The translations under genes and the position numbers were made by a program. This document shows, piece after piece, positions 1 to 10,226 of a DNA stretch of 24,179 bases. Position 1 is the stretch's first letter; each line of letters starts with the position of its first letter. A model generated the notes under the pieces. That model was given only the letters and a program-made list of their open reading frames with translations. It made no database searches and was not told where the DNA came from. This stretch comes from Phellopilus nigrolimitatus (lineage: Eukaryota; Basidiomycota; Agaricomycetes; Hymenochaetales; Hymenochaetaceae). The stretch is from positions 1 through 24,179 of the forward strand of contig JAJOHG010000383.1 in assembly GCA_021029095.1 (NCBI GenBank), given 5' to 3'.

Positions 1-2
1 GC

Positions 3-188
3 GTTAAGCTCCGGTGGGTCCGCACTCTCGTCCGCCGTCTCCGGGGCATTAAGCAGTACGGGCACGAACGCGGCCGCGGCGTCGGCGACCTCAAGTGGGT
101 CGAGCAGTGGAACAAGAATGGCGAGGGCGGCACTTTGGTAGCGGTTGTCCTCGCGGGTGCCGTGGTGCTTTTCGCCGCGGCGGTATAG
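3..188 (+). CDS. 3' end of an unidentified gene, partial, C-terminal hydrophobic tail
   Basis: A reading frame is open from the left edge to a TAG at 186-188, with about 80% G or C at third codon positions, as in other coding exons here. The visible 61 residues begin with a basic stretch rich in Arg and Trp, continue through GDLKWVEQWNKNGEGG, and end in a hydrophobic run (TLVAVVLAGAVVLFAAAV) directly before the stop. That tail could be a C-terminal membrane anchor. I do not recognise the family. The exact complementary frame on the minus strand is also open from about 287 to the edge, with a protein-like reading (AALAILVPLLDPLEVADAAA), so strand is not certain. I prefer plus because of the higher GC3, the in-frame stop and the AT-rich DNA that follows. 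Confidence 0.4.
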   Translation, partial: VKLRWVRTLVRRLRGIKQYGHERGRGVGDLKWVEQWNKNGEGGTLVAVVLAGAVVLFAAAV

Positions 189-961
189 TGTGCGAGGGAG
201 TGGAGGCTCGTGCGATCTATCGGCTTTTATGAGAACATTCTTTACACTGTCTCCGTCCCTCTTTTCGTCGAAGACACATCACACTTTTATTTAGGATGGA
301 ACTGTAAATGGGAAGCTGTATGGTTTAATCTATTCGCTCATGTTTTGTGGTACTTAATGTATACCTATTATCCGCTTTTGAGTTGCAAGTGTGTCCATCG
401 TGACTATAGACTCGTTTATCATTTTTGTTAAATGACGAGAATGTTTCCTAGAGCCTTGCCTTTCGAAAATGCAAATGTTTTCCCATTTTATCGGCATTAC
501 CTACAGTAAAATGGAGAACACCTTTGGAGTGTATATTTTCTCGCCTTAGACATTCAGGAGCATTCCCATTTCTTTATCCTGACAACGGTCCATTGGTGAA
601 GGCCTTGAACATAGTCAACATAATAAAACACAATGTCAAAGTATATTTTATAAGAAAAATTAGTCCAAAGAGCTCTGATAACTCTTGCGATGCTGACTGG
701 TGGCTATTTGATTTGTTGACTCCTTATGATATGCTGCAGACAAATGTAAGAGTGGGGTATCGAGAAACAGGGTTCCCGGGAAAATATGCATTAGATTAGA
801 ATGTAAGAACGACTTTGAGTCTGAAAGCATAAGTACGACATGCCGCCATGATTGCCCTCCTAGGAGGATGATGAAGCCCGTTCGAGGCTCGTCTACCACT
901 CGGTGATTTTATACGTGTCCGCGTCCCTTTCATCGCCGACAGTTCCCGGATCTTGGCCGGA
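189..961. other. Intergenic region between convergent genes, nothing recognised
   Basis: The stretch is AT-rich, especially 230-800, with stops in all frames. The short open frames at 210-431 and 524-799 have no coding-like composition. If the left-edge gene is on the plus strand this region holds the 3' ends of two converging genes. If that gene is on the minus strand it would be a promoter region. I see no RNA gene or repeat. Confidence 0.5.
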
Positions 962-3416
962 TTACATGAAACCACTTGGTCCACCTGCGCCGACGACCTG
1001 TGCGCGCGTCTGCGCCTCCGCGTACCGGTACGCCTCCGCGATATCCGGGTAGTTTTTCGAGAATTCGTTCTGCGCCTTCGCAGCCTGAGTCGGGAGCGAA
1101 TAAGCATGCTCAACAGTTTAATGAGATGGCTTGGTAGAGTACGTACGTGCATGAACTGTAGTGCGTTCAGGATATCGGGTTCGGTGCGTGCGAGCTCGAC
1201 CTGGCGCTCGAAGAGCGTCATCGCGCGGTCGACCTCGCCGCGCTGCAGGCTGATCTGCGCGAGCGTCGCAACGGCCGCCTCACACTCCGGGTCCGCCGCG
1301 AGCGCCTCGGAGATAATCGCCTCCGCACCCGGAAGGTCGTTCTTCCACTGGAACAGCGTCAGCCCCTTGTTGACCATCGCAAGCACGTTGATCGGCGGAG
1401 TCTTCGCCTTCTCGAGCTCGATTGCGCGGTCGAACTTCTCGATCGCATCCTCGTAGCGTTTCTGGTCCAGCAAGAGCTCACCGCTGAGTAGAGTCGCAAG
1501 ATTGAGCTGACGTCAGCGGTGGTAGCAAAGTTTCGACACTCACTAGTAGTTGTTTGGCTCGCTGCGTTGGGGGAACGACTTGAGTGCCTTGCGGAATGTT
1601 GCCATGGAGTCCGAGATTTGGCCAGCCTTGTACTGCGCGACGGCGAGCTGGATATGACTGAACACGAAGGTCGGGTCGAGATCAAACGACTTGTTATAGT
1701 TCTCCGCCGCGTCCGCAAACTTCTGCATGATGAACAGAACTGCCGCGAACCGCAACGTCAGTAGTATTTCTTACTAGCCAAGAGCAGCAAGAACGCACCT
1801 TGTCCACGGTGGTAGTAAATATCCGGGTCCTTAGAGTCATGCTTGATCGCCTCCTCGAACGCGTCGAACGCGGGCTGTGTCTGGCCCTGCTCCATATGCA
1901 CGCTCGCAATCTTGACCCAGCTTTGCGTGAAGGACGGCTGCGCCTCAATGGCCGCCTCGAGATCTTCCTTCGCTGCCTGCGAGTCACCCCACAGGAAGCG
2001 GAACGAGCCGCGCAGGTTCAGCGCCTGCGCGCGGCCCTCCGAGAAGGAGATGCCCTGCTCGAGCGCCTCGTTTACGAGCGTAAGCGCGTGCTGGTAGTCC
2101 CGCGCCGCGAGTGCCTCGAGCGCGAGCTTGAGTGTGTTGTCGCCCGTGGTGGGGCTTTCGGGGAGGTCGAGAATGGGGCCTGCAGGCACCGAATACATTT
2201 TCAACATTTCCTACCCTATGGTAAGCGACGCATGGACTTACGAGAACGGAAGGCGCCGAAATACGCATCGACGAACGTGTGAGGAGGTAAACGAGGCTCT
2301 CGTTTCTGATAATAGGCAGTTTATTCAAGAATAAGTATTTAAGACAATATTGAAGGCGGATGTACATACCGAGTAGATTTCGCGCGCCTTCGGCTCGGTG
2401 ACTTTTTTCAGCACACGCTCGACGGACTCGGCGACCTTCTGATCGCCAAACCTCGTCAGAAGGGTTGCCGCGGTGAAATCTGGGATACAGAATAAGTTTG
2501 AGTGGAGATATGTATATGTAAAAACGGCAGGCGTACCCCGCAAAGCCTCCTCGAACCGGCCAAGCTTCTCGAGCGCAGTGCCCCTGCGGCCAACGGAGCG
2601 TTCATGCTTCGGATTGATGCGCAGGGCCTCCGTGCAGTCCTCCACGGCCTTCTCGTACTCCGGCGCGGGGAAGTACATGTAGCCTAGCACCGATTTTTGA
2701 ATTAGGAAAAACATCGCAGAGAAAATGGGTTAGTGTACGTACTAGCGGCACGGTTGCTGAAGAATACGGGATCCGGTTCGGGCGCGACCTCGATGGCGCG
2801 TGAGTAGTACTTGACGGCGTCGACGAACTTGCGCTCGCCATACGCCTTGTTGCCCTTCGTTTTGAGATCGGTCGCCAAAGCGGTCCGTTCCTGTGATTTT
2901 TTTAAAAGGAGTCCTGGGCTGTCAGCCCCAGACACGGAATTCAGCAGCATTCGAACTACGTACCGCGACCGAAGAGCTCTCTGCACCCGAACTCAGCGCA
3001 ATGACTGTCCAGGGCAAACACAGTAAGCAAACAAGTAATTTTCTTCAAATGACCAAAAAGGGAGCGACCGACGCACCTTCGTCGGCGGTCTTGGGCACGA
3101 TCTCCTCAAGGATTGGCCCGTCGTCATCGGCCCTCGCGCCGCCCTTCTTTTTGCGTTGGGCGCGCTTCTTCTTCTTGCGGCCGCCCTCGAGATCGCCGGC
3201 CTCGCTTCCCGGACGGCTGCTCCCACCTGCGCCTGCGGAGGAGGAGGCGTAGTACGCGACGCCACCTGCGGCGACGGCGACAGCGGCGCCGACGAGCAGC
3301 GCGTGCTTGTGCGCGGAGACGAAGGAGTGTGCGCGCGAAAGCACGGAGGCAGAGGCGTCTGCGGACGCGGACGACGCGGACGATGACATGGCGGCACCGG
3401 CGGCGGGGGACGACAT
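962..3416 (-). CDS. TOM70: Mitochondrial import receptor Tom70 (TPR protein)
   Basis: Ten exons: 3077-3416, 2964-3004, 2743-2890, 2537-2683, 2370-2479, 2242-2305, 1799-2179, 1544-1739, 1147-1483, 962-1084. All phases close and give 628 aa; yeast Tom70 is 617 aa. Tom70 is an outer-membrane receptor that binds mitochondrial carrier precursors and Hsp70/Hsp90 chaperones for transfer to the TOM pore. Residues about 39-57 are a membrane anchor ([18 protein letters not shown]), followed by a [11 protein letters not shown] linker. TPR repeats then fill the protein, including [59 protein letters not shown] and [19 protein letters not shown], all typical of Tom70. The chosen ATG at 3416 has a GCCCGCC context; a second in-frame Met lies nine codons downstream. 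No disruption is visible. It is divergent from the PP2C gene across a 2.3 kb gap. Confidence 0.96.
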
Positions 3417-5453
3417 GGCGGGCGGCGAACGGGGTGCCGGGGAGTGGACACGAACGTCGACGGTGACGAGAAAATCGGCTAGAAATAAAAATGATTTTGG
3501 TCGGCACGAGCCGGCTCGCTGCGTCATCTTTTTCGGCACCCTTTAAATTTTTAATTGAAAGACCAATGATAATGTCGTGAATGCGGCGCTGAGCTCTTCA
3601 AATCTCAGACGGGGGAAAGTATGCTATTTCTCACAAACATTTGAAGACTGTCTAAAGTGTGCACATTGCTTTGGCCCTGATATTTTATCCAGAAATAAAA
3701 CCGGAATACCGCATAGCAAAATGAATTGAATAAGCTCGAGAACTAGAGAATAAGACGCAGTCGATCGCAAGCTTTGACAGTGGAATGTCGAATATAAAGC
3801 ATAGGGTGAAACAATCTTTGTGAATTCGTCTTCGACGTACGTAGGAAACGAGTGTTCAGTCGTATCTCGTGTCTTCGTCGGAATACACTGGTAAGTGCCT
3901 GTTGTTCTGTTCACGTTGACCTCATCGTGCTCGTGCCTGACCTCATTGGAACATGTTTGCTTGTTCTTGAACGGGTCGTACATTAGTGTATATTGTAGAT
4001 GGGCGTAGAAATATATAGAGGGTGCTCAATGTTTTCCGAGGGGGGTTGCATGCACCGTTGTAGCTGAAGGGAAGTTGGCCCAGACAGTCCCCAGACAATC
4101 ATTGCGGGTGGTATCAGACTGGGAATATATCAAAACAGAGGATTTGATGTGCCCGAGGCTGAATAATAAAGGGTTTAAAGCTTGACGAGATTGGGAGTGA
4201 ATGGAAAGTTGGCGTCGTGGATGAGTGAAGGTTAAAACGTTGTCTTTGAATTGCAGTCTCAACTCGAGTTGCGCCGACTTCGGAAGGCTTGTAAAGCGGC
4301 CGCAATCCGTCGTCCTCTTATGTGAGTGGGAACGGATCTTGAGTCCTGAGCCTTGAGGTCCGAATTGAACGCAGGTCTGTCTTGGTCCGAGTTTCGTGAT
4401 GGATTTTCACGCGTGACCGGAACAATCGTATGGAGAAAAGGGATCGGAAGAAAAAAATCCGAAATTAGGTATCTAGGGAAGGTTACGGGACTCCCGGGCT
4501 GGATGCAAACTCAAACTCACGGGCTGAGCGGTGAGTGTAGAGAACGCACGGAGGCGCAGAGCCTTCTTCGGTGCATCGTAAGTCACCTGGGTCGGTGGTC
4601 GACGGTAGAAGGATTGTGCTAGAGGAGTTAAGAGGACCGTTGGACACTTGTCCAATCACAAGCGTTGCGGAAAGTCCGCGATACGCGAAAAATGTAGGAC
4701 CTTATTGGCTCCAACAGGCACCACGGCTGCGCGTTTTTCATGTGAATGAAGTCGAGTTGGGTTGAAGCGCGCTGATACGGTCATTTCAAGCACGTATAGC
4801 TTGGGCTATTCCTGTCAGTTGTATCTGGAAGATGAGCGAGGGTCCGAGGGGATTTGCTAGAGCGCGCTGATATGTGCTGAATCCAGATCGCTGCATATCG
4901 AGGGAATCGGAGAAGCCGGCAACATATGATACAGATGGAGAACAGCAGCAACCAGATGACAGCGCCACAAAGGTGTGTACTGTTGCGGAGTCCGAACGAG
5001 TAAGTGCATGCAACGGACTTCACGGACACTTGGGCGAATCGTAGTAGGCTTGAGTCACAGAATCATATGCGCACCTGAGGGTGCGATATGCGGCATTGCA
5101 ATCGTGTACATATATGACGGTAAGTAGTCATCTCCAAGAAGTAAGTCAAGATTAAGAAGCATCATCATATCGAGAAGACGGCGACGAGAGCGGCGGACGT
5201 GGGCTACACAAGGACCACGGGCCGATTGCTCGAAGCCGACTCGTCGAGAGCATACGCATATCGAGAATTTGAATTCTCTGGACATACACAGCGATCGCTG
5301 ATCGAGGATGCAGAAGCGGGAGATGCTGCTTGAGAAACCTTGGAGATTGAGCGAGATGGACAAGGACGCCGAGGTGAGCGGTCAGCAGCTTCTCCTGAAG
5401 CCGGCATACGGTCTGGTACGGTGTGTATGTATTTCGGTAGCTTGTTAGGTGAG

Positions 5454-5461
5454 TATATAAA
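5454..5461 (+). promoter_or_regulatory. Putative TATA box of the PP2C gene
   Basis: TATATAAA lies 286 bp upstream of the phosphatase ATG and is followed by an A-rich purine tract (5470-5520). If it is used, the leader would contain upstream ATGs at 5519 and 5530, so a downstream start site is also possible. Confidence 0.35.
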
Positions 5462-5663
5462 TTCGAGGAGGACGAGGGAAATAATAAAATAAAGAATAAA
5501 AAAGAAAACAAGAAAAAGATGATTGGGTAATGATGATGAGCCAATCGGAAGGATCCGGGAAAGGTCCGCCCAATCTGCGCATCCCTCTTACAGCTCCATC
5601 CTCTCATAAACTTCCGACTTCTTGTCCCCGCATTTCCGCTCCCCCTTTCGACGACTACCGTCC

Positions 5664-5698
<35 letters not shown>
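5664..5698 (+). repeat. (ACG)n trinucleotide repeat
   Basis: About 11.7 perfect copies of ACG just upstream of the phosphatase start codon, probably in its 5' UTR. In the alternative frame starting at 5530 the repeat would encode a run of arginines. It is a candidate polymorphic microsatellite. Confidence 0.9.
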
Positions 5699-5746
5699 AA
5701 CGCCGAGCAGTGTTTTCGTCGTTCAACGACGTCGGCCACAACGACG

Positions 5747-8585
5747 ATGAAGACGATCCACATACATTCCACCAAGCGGTTCTACTCTTTCGCCGCATCC
5801 GCCTCCCACTCCCCGAAACCAAAGACAAAATCTCAGCCCGTCCCTGTGCGCCCCGCCCCGTCCCCGCGCTCCCGCCGCGGCTCCCTTTCCGTCTCCGCAG
5901 CAGCAGCGTCGGGCGCAGCAGCAAGGGAGAATGTCGCTTCCAGCCCCAACGCCAGTCGCTCGCTTTATACGAACGCATCGGGCCCGCTGCACTACTTCGA
6001 CGCCGGCGCCCCACCGCCCCCGCCGCCGCTCCCTCCTCCACCGTCATCCTCGCGCCCCGTCAATCCAAACTCAGTATCTCCCTCGCGCCTCACCGCAGGC
6101 GGCGAGGCGCAGAATGCACCCGCCAACTCCAACCCCGCCTCGCCCTCCCAGGCGCAGTCGCAAAGCCCGCACTCTCCCCATTCGCAATCACAATCACACT
6201 CGCCGCAGACGCAGACTTCCCATTCGCACTCGTCGCAACCCCAGACGCAGCCGACGCAGCAGGGCCAGGGTCACCATGGCGGCCAGCAGGCCGAAGGCGG
6301 TACCAGCCAGCCGGTGCTCGGCTCAACGTCCCTTACGTTCAACTTGATCGCCCCCGCGACCCCGCCAGGCTCGAGTCCGCCCGACCGCAGTCTCCTTCTC
6401 CAGGGCCCGCACGCAAGTCTGGCCGCTAGCACAGCGTGGCGCGGGAACGGGTCTGGAACGGCCGACCCCGCGGAAAAACAAGACAAGGGAAATGACAAGG
6501 AGAAGGGCAGAGAGGCGCCGGGCGCGAGCGGGAAGAGGATCTACCAACTCGATGTCGGCGCCTATGGTATACCGAAGCGCGGGCGAGAGAGCGGTAGGGC
6601 GCCGGGGAGGCGTAATCCGTGTGCGTGCCCGACCTGCTTGGAGGAAGAGGAGATCTTCGCTCTGGATGAATTAGACGACGCCGTGCAAGTCGGCGAAGAT
6701 GCGTACTTCGTGCGAGAGGATGCTTTGGGTGTTGCGGATGGCGTTGGCGGATGGGGTGCGCGGTCGGCAGCAGCCAGACCCACTTCCAACGCTCACTCGT
6801 GCAGTTCGTGTGCCGCGGCGTCGACGTCGCGACACATGCAGCACCCGCACCATTCTCACCGCCCTGCGAACAGGGCACACCCCGCCCAGCCGTCGCCATC
6901 TGCGCTATTCGCGCGCCGACTCATGCACTTCTGCGCACGCGAGGTCGGTGAAGCGCGGACGGCAGCAGATGCCGCCGCCGCCGCCGCCGCTGCCGCGTCC
7001 CTCGAGCAAAATGTGAATCCAAAAGATACAATACCTGCTGCGATCTCAAAGAACAATACGATGGCGACACCGAAACCGACGCTGAAGCACGGCGGCGTCG
7101 CCCCGCGCCCATCGTCTCCGGCATTCTCGTACCAGCGTAAAGTTTTCACGAAAGAGCGTCCCTGGGGAAATGCCCGCCCCTTTGCGTGGCCCTGGGAGGA
7201 GGCCGAGGCAACTGCCTCTGCGGAGAACGCGGCGTCGTCGTATCCGGAGTACGCAGCGGGCATGGAAGCGCTCTTGGAAGAGGACGGTCAGGAAAAGATG
7301 AGTGCGGCGCTGGGCCGCCCCGACTCCTCGCCCGCAGAGACTCGTTCGGATGGAGCTGAAGGCGTTTCTGTGAAAGAGGGCGAAGTGGACCCGCTGGAGG
7401 ACACAATCGACCCTGTTGCGGTACTCGAGCGTGCGTACATGCACACGCTCGATGCGCATCGCGTCCGCAGACATGTGCGCGCCGTCAGGACGCCGATCCG
7501 CGAGGGCCCAGCGCCCGCACCGTGGTGGTGGACGTACGGCGTCGGACTCGGTGCGCCGTCACATATGCATAGCAATCTCGCCCCCGCTGCCGCGACTTCG
7601 CACGGCGTGGAGGAGGTGGCGGGGGAGGAGTGGGTACCGTTACGCGCGGGCTCGTCGACCGCGCTGCTCGCGGTGCTGTCGGGAGATCGCCTGCGAGTCG
7701 CGCACCTTGGTGACTGCGTCGGCTGGCTCGTGCGCGCGGGCGAGGTCGTGTGGCGCAGCGAGGAGATGTGGTGGGGGGTGCGTCTTGTCTTCCTTACTTC
7801 ACCGCGAGTGCTGATACATTTATTTTATATGTAGTTTAATTACCCATTGCAACTCGGCCCCGCGTCGCCGACGCGCCCGTGCGACGCGCGCCGGTACGAG
7901 CTGCGCGTGCAGGCGGACGATATCCTGATCCTTGCGTCGGATGGTATGAGCGACAACCTCTGGGAGGAAGACGTGCTCGACGAAGTGCGCCGCTTCGTCG
8001 CCATCCACCGCCCGCTCGCCGCCTCCGATCCGGTGGAAGCGAGCGAGGAGAACAAAGGGTCGAGAGACGGGATTCGGAAGGAGGAAGTGAGCCTGCTGGG
8101 CCGCCGCACCCTCGCGGGCATGCTGAGCGAGGCGTTATGCTCGCGCGCACGCGGCGTGAGCGAGCAGGCGCGTGGAGGCCGGCAGTGTGCTAGCGCCACC
8201 CCGTCTCCTGAGGATGTCGCGAAGGACGTAAAGGACGCGGAGGAGGTCCCGTTTGCGCGCCGCGCGCGCGAGGAGGGCAAGTCATTCCGCGGCGGAAAGT
8301 GTGATGGTGAGCTCGCGACGGTCTTCGTTTTTTTGGGGGGTGAACATGCTGCTAATTTCTATTTTACTTAATTTAGATATCTCTGTACTGGTCGCTGTTA
8401 TCTCTCCTGCAGCGCCCGCGCCTGCGCCAGTGTCTACAGCCGCGCCCGCATCGTGCGCCGCATCTGCGCCCATACCTTCGCAGCCGCAGCAATCGCTGCC
8501 TACACCACCCGCAAGCCCAGGCCCGACTTCCGCACCGGCCCCGGCCCAGGACCCGCACCCGATCGCGATCTCGAGCGCGGCTTGA
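5747..8585 (+). CDS. PTC7: Ptc7-type PP2C serine/threonine phosphatase
   Basis: Three exons: 5747-7777, 7835-8306, 8377-8585, giving 903 aa. PP2C enzymes are Mg/Mn-dependent phosphatases; Ptc7 in yeast is mitochondrial and acts on coenzyme Q and mitochondrial proteins. PP2C motifs appear in order: GEDAYF and VADGVGGWG (metal Asp near residue 331), GSSTALLAVL and VAHLGD (about 635-660), ASDGMSDNLWEEDVLDEV (Asp713) and RGGKCDDISVLVAVI (Asp834/835). The N-terminus is basic and hydroxylated (MKTIHIHSTKRFYSFAAS), fitting a mitochondrial presequence. The protein is over twice the usual Ptc7 length. The extra length comes from Ser/Gln/His/Pro-rich sequence before the domain, a roughly 270-residue insertion after the first motif containing an Ala run, and an Ala/Pro tail. 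Both introns are canonical. No disabling change is seen. Confidence 0.92.
6971..6994 (+). repeat. GCC-rich trinucleotide run encoding poly-Ala
   Basis: A run of GCC codons, interrupted once by GCT, encodes eight or more alanines within the low-complexity insertion of the phosphatase, between the first metal-binding motif and the rest of the PP2C fold. Confidence 0.85.
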
Positions 8586-10226
8586 GTATGTATAGCCAAC
8601 GAACCATAGAGACGCCGCCGCCGCGAACTCCTCGGGAGAGCGGCGTTCTGTCGGGCAGCTATACGTAATACGTTGCACGGCTGCGGTCACTGGCAGCGTG
8701 GCATGTTTGCTAACTGGTTTCGGTCTTTTCTGGTCGCCGCTGGAATCGTGCTCGGCTTGCTCGTGTCCCCGAAAGGCATTTATCTGCTTGATATAGTTCT
8801 TTATACTCGGACCAGGCGATGAGACTTCCGACTCTTCCTTCGAATGATGTTCTCCGTGTGTGCGCCTCAAGAGCACTCAATCGGATTGGACCCCTGGCTG
8901 TTTTCTTCTATCGTTGTATGCATGTACCATCATTTTTATCGGTGCTCCGAATCTCGCGGGTCCCAGAATTTTTGGTTCCCAAAGGAAAGCAGATGCTACC
9001 AAAATAAACACGAACAACTGTACTTGCCTTCCTCGTTCTTCCGTGCGATCGGTAACTGGCTCGATCACATCTCCATCTTCGTCTCGATATATTCATGCTC
9101 ATTTATTCTCTGCATCATCACCTTCCGTCCATTCAAACATCCATCATCCATACACATATTCTCACTCCTATTTCGAACAGCATATGCATATTTTCTGTGC
9201 CGGATACCTACTACGCCTTCCTTTCTTGTCTTCCTTTTCAGTCTGATTGATACACATATACATGCTTTACCTCGGACCGAGCGAGCTCGCTTCCCTCTGC
9301 TGGGATTGGCTTCGGGCGGTCCTATTACAGCTTGTCTGCGGAGGCGAGTCGAGGGTCGAGGTGGATAGAACGAAGTACAGGTGGTGGGGTGGAGTCTGGA
9401 GTCGTGAAAACCATAAGCAACGTAGACGTAGTAGTGTTGTATGTGTTAAATAACACTTTGTTCGCGTATGCTCGACTGTGACTTTGATTTAAAAGCGACT
9501 TGTGAGGACAAATATGAGGATGGGTTTGGGGGTGAGTCGATGGCGGTAAATCTTAGTGTGATGCACTTTTGATGATGAGAGCAAGCTCTCCTTCGAAATA
9601 CGTGTTAGAATTACAGTCGAACTTCTCTGAATTACTAGCTGGGCGATAGGAGAATGGACCGTGTGGAGGCTTGTTAACGTCCGCCCGGATGCATTATAAT
9701 TACACCTCTCATCATGGATTTACTGAGGAAACAGGGGTATGTCATATCAATGCTGCAAGGGCGCGGTGTGAATATGCGTAAACCAAGTTTATTTTTCGTA
9801 TCCCGCCTTTCCTGCAATCCAATACCCTGAATGGTCTTTAATCTCTCCGCATAACGCCTAGAGACGACGGAAGGTTGAAGGGGTCATATGACAGACCATC
9901 TTCATGTCTGAGTTCGATATCATGCAATCTCAGAGAAGGGAAAGCATCAAATGAATAATAATAAACGTATGCGGGATGCGACACTACCAGATGCAAATAC
10001 AGTTGATCTATGTCGCATCTTTAATGTAAGATAAGATGGTAGCGTAATGGCGTAATGGAGACAAATTTTGAACGTCCGTTAGTCGTACCTAAATGACAAG
10101 CAGGTTAGCGCATCGGTGAAAAAAGACGGGATTAATTGATGCTTACATGCTTCACAAATGACAGAATATAAATAAATAAAACAAACCATTTTCAGTCCTA
10201 ATTGTGCAAAAAACGACGTTGAACAC
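8586..10226. other. 1.6 kb region between convergent PP2C and ZIP genes
   Basis: No gene can be supported. A pyrimidine-rich plus-strand tract (about 9050-9245) explains the long stop-free frames there. A small frame at 9262-9450 has somewhat GC-rich codons but no recognisable features. Another at 8704-8820 could encode a hydrophobic 38-residue peptide. A terminal ZIP exon might lie at 10079-10088. Otherwise this is AT-rich 3' flanking DNA. Confidence 0.45.

Larger units (their letters stand above)
3417..5746. other. 2.3 kb divergent intergenic region between TOM70 and the PP2C gene
   Basis: This should hold the TOM70 promoter at the left and the phosphatase promoter and 5' UTR at the right. 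Visible elements are CCAAT or its inverse at about 3572, 4651, 4703 and 5540 and a TATA-like box at 5454-5461. The plus strand of 4300-5520 is purine-rich. Open frames there (for example 5309-5446 and 4869-5043) are short, lack homology that I recognise and do not splice into a convincing gene. A noncoding transcript or a lineage-specific small gene cannot be excluded. Confidence 0.5.

Noticed and set aside
5655..6047. Minus-strand Arg/Gly-rich open frames under the phosphatase N-terminus
   Set aside because: They are complements of GC-rich low-complexity codons and the (ACG)n repeat, with no motif or splice logic.
8373..8876. Minus-strand 167-codon frame antisense to the phosphatase 3' end
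   Set aside because: Part reads like protein, but it mirrors the plus-strand Ala/Pro-rich exon and has no recognised domain or upstream exons.
8844..9368. 174-codon plus-strand open frame between the PP2C and ZIP genes
   Set aside because: It overlaps a pyrimidine-rich tract that lacks stops by composition. Codon use is unlike neighbouring genes and no motif is seen.
9568..9632. C/D-box snoRNA-like TGATGA ... CTGA arrangement
   Set aside because: No terminal stem pairs the ends and no inner C'/D' boxes are seen, so the short motifs are likely chance.
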